A DNA stretch of 64,000 nt from Rhizobium sp. Leaf306. Its GTDB lineage: Bacteria > Pseudomonadota > Alphaproteobacteria > Rhizobiales > Rhizobiaceae. Positions 51,393-59,656 of the stretch are shown piece after piece. The DNA lies in contig NZ_LMNX01000003.1 of NCBI RefSeq assembly GCF_001423425.1, positions 365,910 to 429,909 on the forward strand. The letters run 5' to 3'. Position 1 is the stretch's first letter; every line of letters begins with the position of its first letter. The position numbers and the translations under genes were made by a program. The notes below the pieces were generated by a model that made no database searches, was not told the DNA's origin, and saw nothing but the letters and a program-made list of their open reading frames with translations.

Positions 51393-52565
51393 CTAGTAAA
51401 ACATCCGCCGAAAGGGCAGGATCGCTGCTCCCATGGCGGCTGCGTCGCTCGGTATCTCCGACACAATGAGCTTCGGTCCACCCCGATGGGCGCCGTAACG
51501 GGGCCGATCGAAGATCTTTGTCCGTTCGATCAGCATCAATGCCAGCTGGGCCGGGATCTCGCCGCCGAAGACGATTGCTTGAGGGTCCAGTGTGGCGCGA
51601 ATGGCATTGACGAGGCGGATATAGGCCGGCGTTACGTCTTCCACCCAGTCCGACACGCCAGGCCAGTCACGATCGAAATGGCGGCGCATAAAGTGGATGG
51701 ATGGTACATGGACTCCATTCCGATTGATCCTGTCGATCAGATGTTGCAACGCCGGCCGGCGGTCCGTCTCGACTTCATCATAGAGGCCGGAAAACTCGCC
51801 GGCATTGCCCCTTCCTCCATGCAGCAACTCTCCGTCGATAATCACGCCGCCGCCGAAGCCATAGTTGAAGCTCAGATAGGCGAAATGCCGGATGAAACGG
51901 CCGATCCCGAACATCGATTCGGCGATGGCACCGGATTTGCCGCCGTTGATCACCCAGGCAGGCCGATCGAATAGATCGGTGATGATGGGGCCAAGCTCGA
52001 TCATCGACCATTCGTGCAGCGGCAGCGGTGCATTGTGACGCGTGCCATCGACATGATAGCCGGCAATCGCAAAGCCGACGCCGAATAGGTCGTCCTCAGC
52101 CAGGCTGTTCTGGCGCTGCAGATCGATGACCTGCTGTTTCACCAGTTGAAGCGCCTGCTCCATCGTGGTCTCGCGCAGCGGCACTTCCCGCTCGCCAAGA
52201 ATCGCGCCGGCCAGATCGATCAGGCAGATGCCGATGATGTCGGTATTGACCGAGATGCCGCAGGCATAGGCATGGGCACCATTCAGGTGCAGCATCGGGC
52301 TGGGTTGGCCGCGCCCCAGGCCGGGCCTTGCCGAACCAAGGCGGATGATGTTGCGCGCAGCCAGGTGATCGAGGATGCGGTGAACGGACTGCTGGGTAAG
52401 ATCGATATGGGCGGTGATTTCGGAGCGGGAGATGCCGGGATTTCGCCAGATCAGTTGCAGCAGACGGCGCTCGTTTGAGGAAACGACCGCTGTCTCGTTT
52501 GCTCGAAGAAAGCGAGTGGCGATCAAGGCCTCGGGGATGTATTTGCCTAGCACGCGCCAATCCAC
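51393..52565 (-). CDS. ROK-family transcriptional regulator (NagC/XylR type)
   Basis: 390 residues from GTG 52565. The N-terminal winged helix (about 28-85) shows 'GISRSEITAHIDLTQQSVHRILDHL'; the ROK sugar-kinase-like part has 'GVGFAIAGYHVDGTRHNAPLPLHEW', 'NGGKSGAIAES', 'LSFNYGFGGGVIIDGELLHGGRGNAGEFSG'. The cysteine-rich zinc motif of true kinases and of NagC/Mlc is absent, as in many rhizobial regulators. It is divergent from the Ugp-like operon starting at 52732, which it most likely represses. Confidence 0.88.
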   Translation of the reverse strand: MDWRVLGKYIPEALIATRFLRANETAVVSSNERRLLQLIWRNPGISRSEITAHIDLTQQSVHRILDHLAARNIIRLGSARPGLGRGQPSPMLHLNGAHAYACGISVNTDIIGICLIDLAGAILGEREVPLRETTMEQALQLVKQQVIDLQRQNSLAEDDLFGVGFAIAGYHVDGTRHNAPLPLHEWSMIELGPIITDLFDRPAWVINGGKSGAIAESMFGIGRFIRHFAYLSFNYGFGGGVIIDGELLHGGRGNAGEFSGLYDEVETDRRPALQHLIDRINRNGVHVPSIHFMRRHFDRDWPGVSDWVEDVTPAYIRLVNAIRATLDPQAIVFGGEIPAQLALMLIERTKIFDRPRYGAHRGGPKLIVSEIPSDAAAMGAAILPFRRMFY

Positions 52566-52660
52566 TGAACGGGTGTAATAATCGCGATGTCTCCATCTGC
52601 AACACGGCCTATTTTAGAAGCCGGGGAATGAGATTTCAAGCCCGGACCGTCGTCACGTAG

Positions 52661-52683
52661 TTGTTACACTCAAAGCGTAATAA
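52661..52683. promoter_or_regulatory. inverted repeat, candidate ROK operator
   Basis: TTGTTAC and GTAATAA arms (six of seven positions symmetric) flank a 9-base centre in the 166-bp region between the ROK gene and the SBP gene. AT-rich TTA...TAA palindromes are usual for ROK regulators. It lies about 50 bases before the SBP start. Confidence 0.5.
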
Positions 52684-52731
52684 ACCGCCACGAAGACCGG
52701 GCGGGGCTCGGTTACGCAAGGGGCAAGGGCG

Positions 52732-54042
52732 ATGATGAACAAATTCACTCTGGCGGCTGTGGCTGCCGTTATGGCGGGTGCCGGGTCCGCTCAGGCAACC
52801 AATTTCGAATTCTGGTATGGCAATACCGGCCCGGTCGAAACTGCGATCAAGGCTCAGTGCGATGCTTTCAACGGCTCGCAGAGCGAGCACAAGGTGACTT
52901 GCGTCGGCCAGGGCTCATACGAAGTCTCCATGCAGAAGGCGATCGCCGCTTACCGCGCCAGGAACCATCCGGTTCTCATCCAGTTCTTCGATGCCGGTAC
53001 GCTTGACTTAATGCTGTCCGATGCCGTCGAGCCTATCCAAGATCTGATGCCCGAGGTGAAGTGGGACACCTATATCGCCGGTGCCCGCACCTATTACGAA
53101 ACCTCCACCGGCAAGCTTTTTGCCCAGCCTTACAACGCTTCGACGCTTTTGTTCTACACGAACAAGACCGAACTGGAGAAAGCCGGCATCACCGAGACGC
53201 CGACGACCTGGGAAGGCATTATCGAAGCCGCTCGCAAGCTGAAGGCTGCGGGCCACGCGTGCCCGTTCGTCACCGATGGCGACACCTGGCGTGTCCTCGA
53301 GCAGTTCTCCGCCCGCCATGGCCTGCCGATTGCGACCAAGCACAACGGGTATGACGGGCTTGATGCGGAATACCTCGTCAACACGACGTTCGCTGCCAAG
53401 CATCTCGCCAACCTGGTCCAGTGGCGCAAGGAAGGGCTCGTCCGTCTGGCCGCCGACACCAAGGCCGGCAATTACACCGCAGCCTTCAATGCCGGTGAAT
53501 GCGCGATGATGGAACAGTCCTCCGGTTCCTATGCTGCGGCTTCCAAGGCCTTCGACGGCAAGTACCAGCTGACCGTTTCGATGGCCCCGATGTACGAAGG
53601 CTTTCAGCGCCACAACACCTTCGTCGGCGGTGCATCCATCTATGTCATGAAGGGCCACGACAAGGCCGAGATCGAGGCCGCCAAGGCTTTCCTCGACTTC
53701 CTCCGCATGCCCGAACAGCAGATGTTCTTCACGGCCAACACGGGCTACGTGCCTGTCACGACCGACGTTCTTGATGCAATTGCCAAAAGCGACGAGGCGA
53801 ACTCGCCCAAATACGCGACCGCCAAGCTCGGTGTCGAATCCATGAACCAGCCCGGGACGCCGGATACCCGCGGCATCCGCCTCGGCTTCTACGTGCAGTT
53901 CCGTGAAGTCTTCATGGAAGAAACCCAGAAGGCGTTTTCCGGTCAGCAGACCATGCAGGTCGCTCTCGACAACACCAAGAAGCGCGGCGACCAGCTGCTC
54001 CGCCGTTTCGAGCAGACCTACAAGGGCAAGAAGCTTCCCTGA
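52732..54042 (+). CDS. ABC transporter substrate-binding protein, UgpB-like
   Basis: 436 residues; signal peptide ending S-A-Q-A near 22. The mature part has 'FEFWYGNTGPVETAI', 'QFFDAGTLDLM', 'QPYNASTLLFYTNKTELEKAGI' and 'AGECAMMEQSSGSYA', all as in UgpB, the glycerol-3-phosphate and glycerophosphocholine-binding protein. ATG is preceded by AAGGGGCAAGGGCG. First gene of the operon. Confidence 0.9.
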   Translation: MMNKFTLAAVAAVMAGAGSAQATNFEFWYGNTGPVETAIKAQCDAFNGSQSEHKVTCVGQGSYEVSMQKAIAAYRARNHPVLIQFFDAGTLDLMLSDAVEPIQDLMPEVKWDTYIAGARTYYETSTGKLFAQPYNASTLLFYTNKTELEKAGITETPTTWEGIIEAARKLKAAGHACPFVTDGDTWRVLEQFSARHGLPIATKHNGYDGLDAEYLVNTTFAAKHLANLVQWRKEGLVRLAADTKAGNYTAAFNAGECAMMEQSSGSYAAASKAFDGKYQLTVSMAPMYEGFQRHNTFVGGASIYVMKGHDKAEIEAAKAFLDFLRMPEQQMFFTANTGYVPVTTDVLDAIAKSDEANSPKYATAKLGVESMNQPGTPDTRGIRLGFYVQFREVFMEETQKAFSGQQTMQVALDNTKKRGDQLLRRFEQTYKGKKLP

Positions 54043-54061
54043 GCTCTCTTCATCTTTCACA

Positions 54062-54086
54062 GCATGGGGCGGCTCGCGCCCCATGC
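54062..54086 (+). other. 10-bp stem-loop after the UgpB-like gene
   Basis: GCATGGGGCG / CGCCCCATGC with a 5-base loop, 20 bp after the SBP stop and 26 bp before the permease start. It should reduce downstream transcription or stabilise the SBP message so that binding protein exceeds permease. Confidence 0.6.
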
Positions 54087-54112
54087 CATCCTTCTGTTCC
54101 GGAGCTTACGCC

Positions 54113-55003
54113 ATGAAGTCGGAATCGTCCCTGTTTGGCCATCGCTGGCTGCCGCTTCTGTTCGTGGCGCCGCTGATGCTCCTGATCGTGCTGTTCTTTT
54201 ACGTGCCCGTCTTCCAGGCCTTCTACTGGTCGTTTTTCCTGGAGCAGCCCTTTGGCGGCACTTCCGAATTTGTCGGCCTGCAGAACTTTCAGCGCGTGCT
54301 GAGCGATCCCGAATTTTGGGCCGCCACCGGCCGTACGGTCGTCTTCATGCTGACGGCGTCGTCGCTTGCGGTCGTCGTGCCGCTGATGCTGGCGATTGCG
54401 GCCGATCGCAAGATCGGGCTTTCCTATACCGCGCGCAACATTCTCGTCTGGCCGAAGGGCGTTGCCGGGGCCTCGATCGGTGTCGTCTTCGCCTTCATCT
54501 TCAATCCCTTCGTCGGGCTGATGGCGCCTCTCAATGCGCTGTTTCCGGGCCTCTGGAACCCGGGCATTGATGGCACGGATGCCTTCATCACGCTCGTCGG
54601 CGCGCATGTCTGGAGCGGCATACCGTTCAACTTCGTCATCCTTCTGGCCGGCCTGCGCTCGATCCCCCATACCATGTACCAGGCAGCCGCGATGGACGGT
54701 GCCGGCCCGTGGCGGCGTATCATCGACGTGCAGCTGCCGCTGATCATGCCGCATCTGTTCCTGACCTTCGTCCTCGAATTTACCGAGAGCATCACCTCCG
54801 TCTTTGCCCTGATCGACACTATCACAGGCGGCGGTCCTGGCGGTGCAACCACGCTGCTGGTCTACAAGATCTATGTCGACGGCTTCCGCGGCTTCGATCT
54901 CTCCGGCGCCTCCACCCAGACGGCCATCCTGATGGTCTTCGTCCTTCTTCTCGCAGCCTGCCAGTTCTTCTTCCTCGGCCGGCGCATCAACTACGAGCGC
55001 TGA
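54113..55003 (+). CDS. ABC transporter permease (UgpA type)
   Basis: 296 residues from ATG 54113 (GGAGC upstream). Six helices; EAA loop 'TMYQAAAMDGAGPWRRIIDVQLPLIMPHLF' in the usual place near 190-215 preceded by 'HVWSGIPFNFVILLAGL'. Works with UgpE-type partner and the ATPase downstream. Confidence 0.91.
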   Translation: MKSESSLFGHRWLPLLFVAPLMLLIVLFFYVPVFQAFYWSFFLEQPFGGTSEFVGLQNFQRVLSDPEFWAATGRTVVFMLTASSLAVVVPLMLAIAADRKIGLSYTARNILVWPKGVAGASIGVVFAFIFNPFVGLMAPLNALFPGLWNPGIDGTDAFITLVGAHVWSGIPFNFVILLAGLRSIPHTMYQAAAMDGAGPWRRIIDVQLPLIMPHLFLTFVLEFTESITSVFALIDTITGGGPGGATTLLVYKIYVDGFRGFDLSGASTQTAILMVFVLLLAACQFFFLGRRINYER

Positions 55004-55006
55004 GCC

Positions 55007-55924
55007 ATGGTCGAGAACGCCCGCTCCATCAATATCGCGGCCAGCATCCTGCTCGCCATCGGCATCCTCTATATCGTCGGCCCGCTATATCTGACGCTGT
55101 CGACAGCCTCGCAATCCTACGAATACATGCTGCGCAACGGGCTGGCCTCGCTTCCGGGCACAGAGCTCATCGCCAATATGAGCAAGGTCATCCACGAGAC
55201 GAACATCCCGATCCAGATGCTCAACAGCGTGATCGTGGCCTTTTCCAATGGGCTCGCGACCTGCGTGCTGTCGTTCCTGTCGGCCTATGCGATTGTCTAT
55301 TTCCGCATCCGCTGGGCAGGTGTCGCCTTCGCACTGATCCTCGCAACGATCATGCTGCCACTCGATATCCGCGTCATCACCACCTATCAGGTCGCATCGA
55401 ACATCTTCTCGCCGCTCAATGCTATTCTGGATGTCACAGGCCTCAACAGCTTGATTGAAACCGCTTTCGGCTCGCCGGTCCATCTCGAACTGAGCATCCT
55501 CGATACGCATTTCGGCCTGACCGCGCCCCTGGTCGCCCACGGCACCGGCACATTCCTGTTTCGCCAGTTTTTCATGACGCTGCCGAAGGATCTGTTCAAG
55601 GCGGCGCGCATGGATGGGGCAGGGCCGATCCGGTTCCTGTTTGATATCCTTCTGCCGCTTGCGCGCACCAGCTTCGCCTCGCTGTTCGTGCTGACCTTTC
55701 TCAGTGGCTGGACCCAATATCTGTGGCCCCTGGTGGGCGCCTCGACACCGGATATGCAGACAGCCGTGGTTGGCCTTGCCCGCCTCGTGCCCGACGCAGA
55801 CGGCCGGGTGCCCGATTTTCCGATGATCATGGCCGGCGCCGTGCTTGTCTCCCTCGTCCCCCTCACGATGATCGCTCTTTTGCAGCGCTTTCTCGTCCAG
55901 GGCCTCGTTCTCTCGGAGAAATGA
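55007..55924 (+). CDS. ABC transporter permease (UgpE type)
   Basis: 305 residues; six helices with the EAA loop 'DLFKAARMDGAGPIRFLFDILLPLARTSF' and the C-terminal 'SGWTQYLWPLV' characteristic of UgpE/MalG. 3 bp after the UgpA-type gene. A longer periplasmic loop between helices 3 and 4 ('LNSLIETAFGSPVHLELSILDTHFG') is unusual for MalG-like proteins. Confidence 0.91.
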   Translation: MVENARSINIAASILLAIGILYIVGPLYLTLSTASQSYEYMLRNGLASLPGTELIANMSKVIHETNIPIQMLNSVIVAFSNGLATCVLSFLSAYAIVYFRIRWAGVAFALILATIMLPLDIRVITTYQVASNIFSPLNAILDVTGLNSLIETAFGSPVHLELSILDTHFGLTAPLVAHGTGTFLFRQFFMTLPKDLFKAARMDGAGPIRFLFDILLPLARTSFASLFVLTFLSGWTQYLWPLVGASTPDMQTAVVGLARLVPDADGRVPDFPMIMAGAVLVSLVPLTMIALLQRFLVQGLVLSEK

Positions 55925-55928
55925 TCCC

Positions 55929-57053
55929 ATGATCGCTATCGACACAGCCATTCGCGCCGCGGCAGCCGAGATCGAGCTCATCGGCGTCACCAAGTCGTAT
56001 GATGCCAAGAACGTCATCATCCCGCCTATCGACGTCTCGCTGCGCCCCGGAGAATTTACCGTTGTGCTCGGGCCCTCCGGTTGCGGCAAGTCGACGCTTC
56101 TGCAGATGATCGCCGGCCTCGAAAGGGTATCGGGCGGCAAAATCGTCATCGGCGGCCGCGAGGTGCAGGATTTGGAGCCGAAACATCGCGGTTGCGCCAT
56201 GGTCTTCCAGAACTACGCGCTTTATCCGCATATGACGGTCGCCGAAAACATGGCCTACAGCCTAAAGGTTGCCGGTGTCTCCAAGGCCGAGAGGGCTGAA
56301 CGCGTTGGCACTGTCGCGACGATGCTTGGCCTTGCCGATTACCTCGCTCGCAAGCCGAGCCAGCTCTCGGGCGGCCAGCGCCAGCGTGTCGCGATCGGCC
56401 GTGCCATCATCCGCGAACCCGGCGTGTTGCTGTTCGATGAGCCGCTGTCCAACCTCGATGCCCAGCTGCGCCATGACATGCGCGTCGAACTCACCGAGCT
56501 TCATCGTCGCATCGGTGCGACCAGCGTCTTCGTCACCCATGACCAGGTGGAAGCGATGACGCTTGCCGATCGCATCCTCATCCTCAACAAGGGGCGCATC
56601 GAGCAGTTCGATACGCCGAAGGTGATCTACCACAATCCGGCATCCGTCTTCGTTGCCAAATTCATCGGGTCGCCGCCGATGAACGTTCTTCGGGTCACGG
56701 GCGATGGTTCCCATCTGCGGCTTGCCGATGGCCAGGTCGTCGCGGACTTCGCGCGCAAGGGGGATTTCCAGCTCGGAATTCGCCCGGAAGATATCACCGT
56801 CGGCGCAGGCGGGTCGATCAGGACCGAAATTCGCTACCGCGAAGATCTTGGTTCTCATGAGATCCTGGAGACGACGATCGCCGAGCAGAACCTGCGGATC
56901 GCCATGCCATTCGGTGTCGAGTTCGATACGACCCAGACGCTGCAGCTCTCCTTCCCCCAGGCGCGCCTGCATCTCTTCGATGCCGACAGCGGCCGCGCCA
57001 TTCCCAAAGCCTTTGCCGAGGGCCGACCGGCATCTGTGAAAGAATACCAGTGA
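55929..57053 (+). CDS. ABC transporter ATP-binding protein (UgpC type)
   Basis: 374 residues; Walker A G-P-S-G-C-G-K-S-T at 48-56, signature 'LSGGQRQRVAIGRAI', Walker B 'VLLFDEPLSNLDAQLR', H-loop 'VTHDQVEAMTLADRI', TOBE domain with 'QLGIRPEDI'. It overlaps the first glycerophosphodiesterase gene (GTGA). Confidence 0.93.
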   Translation: MIAIDTAIRAAAAEIELIGVTKSYDAKNVIIPPIDVSLRPGEFTVVLGPSGCGKSTLLQMIAGLERVSGGKIVIGGREVQDLEPKHRGCAMVFQNYALYPHMTVAENMAYSLKVAGVSKAERAERVGTVATMLGLADYLARKPSQLSGGQRQRVAIGRAIIREPGVLLFDEPLSNLDAQLRHDMRVELTELHRRIGATSVFVTHDQVEAMTLADRILILNKGRIEQFDTPKVIYHNPASVFVAKFIGSPPMNVLRVTGDGSHLRLADGQVVADFARKGDFQLGIRPEDITVGAGGSIRTEIRYREDLGSHEILETTIAEQNLRIAMPFGVEFDTTQTLQLSFPQARLHLFDADSGRAIPKAFAEGRPASVKEYQ

Positions 57054-57880
57054 TCTACAGGGAATTTATTGCCGACCAGACGCGCGATTGCGCCGTGGTT
57101 GCGCATCGGGGGATCTGGCGCGCTGCGCCTGAAAATAGCTTGGCCGCCATCGAACTGGCGATATCCGGAGGCTACGATGTCGTGGAGATCGACATCTGCC
57201 GGTCGGCCGATGGTGGTCTGTTCCTGCTGCATGATGAGACGCTGGAGCGCATGACCGGTCTCGATCAGAGGCCGGAGGCGCTGACTTCAAGCGGGCTTGC
57301 CGCCCTTCATTTGCGCGACCGCGATGGGGGCGAGGAAAACAGCGTCACACTGGAACGACTGCCGAGCCTCGGCGACGTGTTCGAGCTGACCCGCGGGCGC
57401 ATTTTCCTGCATCTCGACGTCAAGGATCGCAAGGTGATCCCGGATGTGATCGCTCTCGCCAGGGCCATGGGTTGCGACGGGCAGGTCAACTGCTGGGCAT
57501 CCTTGGAAAGCAGCGAAGACCTTGCCTGGATCCGCCAAACGATCCTTCCCCATGATGTGCTTTTCCTGGCCAAGACCCGGCTCAACGTTCCCGATGCGGA
57601 CAGGCAGCTGGCTTTGCTTGAGGAATTGTCGCCTTCCGTCTGCGAGATCTATTTCGATTCGCTCGAAGAGCTGGAGGCGCTGAAGCCGATCACTGGAAAC
57701 ACCGGTATGGCGCTCTGGGTCAACACGCTCGATAGCATCGCCTGCGCCGGCTTTACCGACACAGCAGCACTTGCCGACCCCGATGCCGTCTGGGGGCGGC
57801 TGATCGATGCCGGCATCTCGGCGATCCAGACCGACGAGGCGGCGGCTCTCAAATCCTATCTCGCGGCTCGCCGCGCCTGA
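57050..57880 (+). CDS. glycerophosphodiester phosphodiesterase (GDPD), copy 1
   Basis: 276 residues from GTG 57050, no signal peptide, so cytosolic. Catalytic residues H19 ('AHRG'), E46 and D48 ('VVEIDI') and H61 ('LLHDETLERMTG') are in place for calcium or magnesium-dependent hydrolysis of glycerophosphodiesters to glycerol-3-phosphate and an alcohol. Coupled to the importer ATPase, it is the UgpQ of this operon. It is a tandem duplicate of the next gene. Confidence 0.92.
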   Translation: MIYREFIADQTRDCAVVAHRGIWRAAPENSLAAIELAISGGYDVVEIDICRSADGGLFLLHDETLERMTGLDQRPEALTSSGLAALHLRDRDGGEENSVTLERLPSLGDVFELTRGRIFLHLDVKDRKVIPDVIALARAMGCDGQVNCWASLESSEDLAWIRQTILPHDVLFLAKTRLNVPDADRQLALLEELSPSVCEIYFDSLEELEALKPITGNTGMALWVNTLDSIACAGFTDTAALADPDAVWGRLIDAGISAIQTDEAAALKSYLAARRA

Positions 57881-57901
57881 ATACGCTCTAAGGAAACCCA
57901 C

Positions 57902-58732
57902 ATGACGCATTATGTAGACTATATCGCCGACCGGAACCGTGATCCGGCCATCGTTGCCCATCGCGGCGCATGGCGCGGCGCACCGGAAAACAGCCTGGCC
58001 GCAATCGAGCGCGCCATCGCGGTCGGCGCCAATATCGTGGAGCTCGACATTCGCAAGAGCGCCGATGGCGAGCTCTTCATCATGCATGACGACACGCTGC
58101 TGCGCATGGCCGGAATCGACCGCGATGCGGAGACGTTCACCATCGCCGAACTGCAGGCGATCGCGTTGCGCGAAGACGATGGCGGTGAACACCGCGCGAC
58201 GACGGATCAGCGGATCCCGACGCTGAAACAGGCGCTTGAAATCATTCGCGGTCGGATTTTTGCAGACCTCGACCTCAAGGACCGCGACCTGTTTTCGGAA
58301 GTTGCCGCCTGCGCCCGCGACATGGGCGCTGCACCTTACGTCGACCTGAAGACATCAGTGATGACGCGCGAGGATCTGAACTGGGTGCGCGCCCAGACCA
58401 TCCACGGCGTGCCGTTCATGGCGATGACTGACTTCACGGCGAGCGGGTTCGACACCACGATGGCTCTGCTCGGCGAGATCCAGCCGTTCATGTGCGAAAT
58501 TCACTTCGATCATCTCGATACGATCTCTGCCAACCGTCAGCGTTTCCTCGGTGCCAAAATGGCCCTGTGGGTCAACACGCTCGACCAGGTCGGCAGCGGC
58601 GAATGGCGCGACGACAAGGCGCTGATCGATCCCGACAGCATCTGGGGCCGGTTGATGGATGCAGGCATCAGCGTCTTCCAGACCGATAGGCCGGAAGAAC
58701 TGAAGGCCTATCTCGCGGAGCGCCGCACATGA
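57902..58732 (+). CDS. glycerophosphodiester phosphodiesterase (GDPD), copy 2
   Basis: Also 276 residues and collinear with copy 1 over its full length, with H20, E47, D49 and H62 as catalytic set. Differences are spread evenly, so the duplication is old. Both copies end with a shared pattern 'DPDAVWGRLIDAGIS' / 'DPDSIWGRLMDAGIS' and T-D-x-P/A at the C-terminus. Different head-group specificities are plausible. Overlaps the next gene by ATGA. Confidence 0.92.
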   Translation: MTHYVDYIADRNRDPAIVAHRGAWRGAPENSLAAIERAIAVGANIVELDIRKSADGELFIMHDDTLLRMAGIDRDAETFTIAELQAIALREDDGGEHRATTDQRIPTLKQALEIIRGRIFADLDLKDRDLFSEVAACARDMGAAPYVDLKTSVMTREDLNWVRAQTIHGVPFMAMTDFTASGFDTTMALLGEIQPFMCEIHFDHLDTISANRQRFLGAKMALWVNTLDQVGSGEWRDDKALIDPDSIWGRLMDAGISVFQTDRPEELKAYLAERRT

Positions 58733-59559
58733 AGGCCGTCAGCGACGAGCTCCTGGCGGGGCTGATGAACGATATGCACGAGGTGGCGCAGGCTGAAATC
58801 CTGCCGCGGTTTCGCGCCATTACGGCCGATGCCATCCGTGCCAAGACGGCCGCCGACGATATCGTGACCGACGCCGATATCGCGGCCGAGCGCGTGCTGA
58901 GCGAGCGACTGGCCGCGAGGTTTCCCGGGATCGAGATCATCGGTGAGGAAGCCGTCTCAGACGATGCCTCCATCCTGTCGCGTCTTGCCGATGCGGATCT
59001 GGCTGGTGTCATCGATCCGGTCGACGGTACTTGGCATTTCGCCCATGGCACGCCGATGTTCGGCAGCATTCTTGCCATCGTTTCCGGCGGAAAAACCATC
59101 GCCGGCATCATCCACTATCCGGTTTTGGGCGACTTCCTCGTCGCGCGGCCGGGCGAGGGCGCCTGGCATGTCTCCGAAGACGGAACCCACACCCGCCTTA
59201 CTGCTGCAACACCGACACCGATCGACGAAATGCACGGCTTCATTCCGCTGCATATGTTTGAACCGGACATGCGCGCACAACTCGCGCCGCGCGTCTTGAA
59301 GTTCCTGCGCGTGACGACATGGCGCTGCTCGGCCTGGGAATATCGAATGCTGGCGACAGGTGCGATGAGCTTCTGCCTCAACGAGAGTTTGAAGCCATGG
59401 GACCATGCTGCGGGTGTTTTAATTCACACGGAAGCAGGTGGCTATGCAGCAACTCTTACGGGCGACGCCTACAGGCCGACCCTGAAGGTTGGTCGTCTGT
59501 TGGTTGCTCCTGACAGGGTGTCCTGGAATGCCCTCGTTGAAGCGCTTACTATCGATTGA
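58729..59559 (+). CDS. inositol monophosphatase-family phosphatase
   Basis: 276 residues with the IMPase metal sites: G-E-E at 72-74, D-P-V-D-G-T at 96-101, and W-D-H-A-A-G at 224-229. The usual Asn after 'DGT-x' is His here (T-W-H-F). The family removes phosphate from inositol phosphates, histidinol phosphate, 3'-phosphoadenosine phosphate or sugar phosphates. In this operon it would suit dephosphorylating a product of glycerophosphoinositol or another diester; that is inference from overlap with the GDPD gene. Confidence 0.86.
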   Translation: MKAVSDELLAGLMNDMHEVAQAEILPRFRAITADAIRAKTAADDIVTDADIAAERVLSERLAARFPGIEIIGEEAVSDDASILSRLADADLAGVIDPVDGTWHFAHGTPMFGSILAIVSGGKTIAGIIHYPVLGDFLVARPGEGAWHVSEDGTHTRLTAATPTPIDEMHGFIPLHMFEPDMRAQLAPRVLKFLRVTTWRCSAWEYRMLATGAMSFCLNESLKPWDHAAGVLIHTEAGGYAATLTGDAYRPTLKVGRLLVAPDRVSWNALVEALTID

Positions 59560-59656
59560 AACGTGACCCGTCCGCGCATGGTCAACAGTTTATAGAGGTG
59601 GTGGCAGACATTGTCTAAACTCAACTCTTTACAGCGATCGCCCTTGGTGAGCCGTA

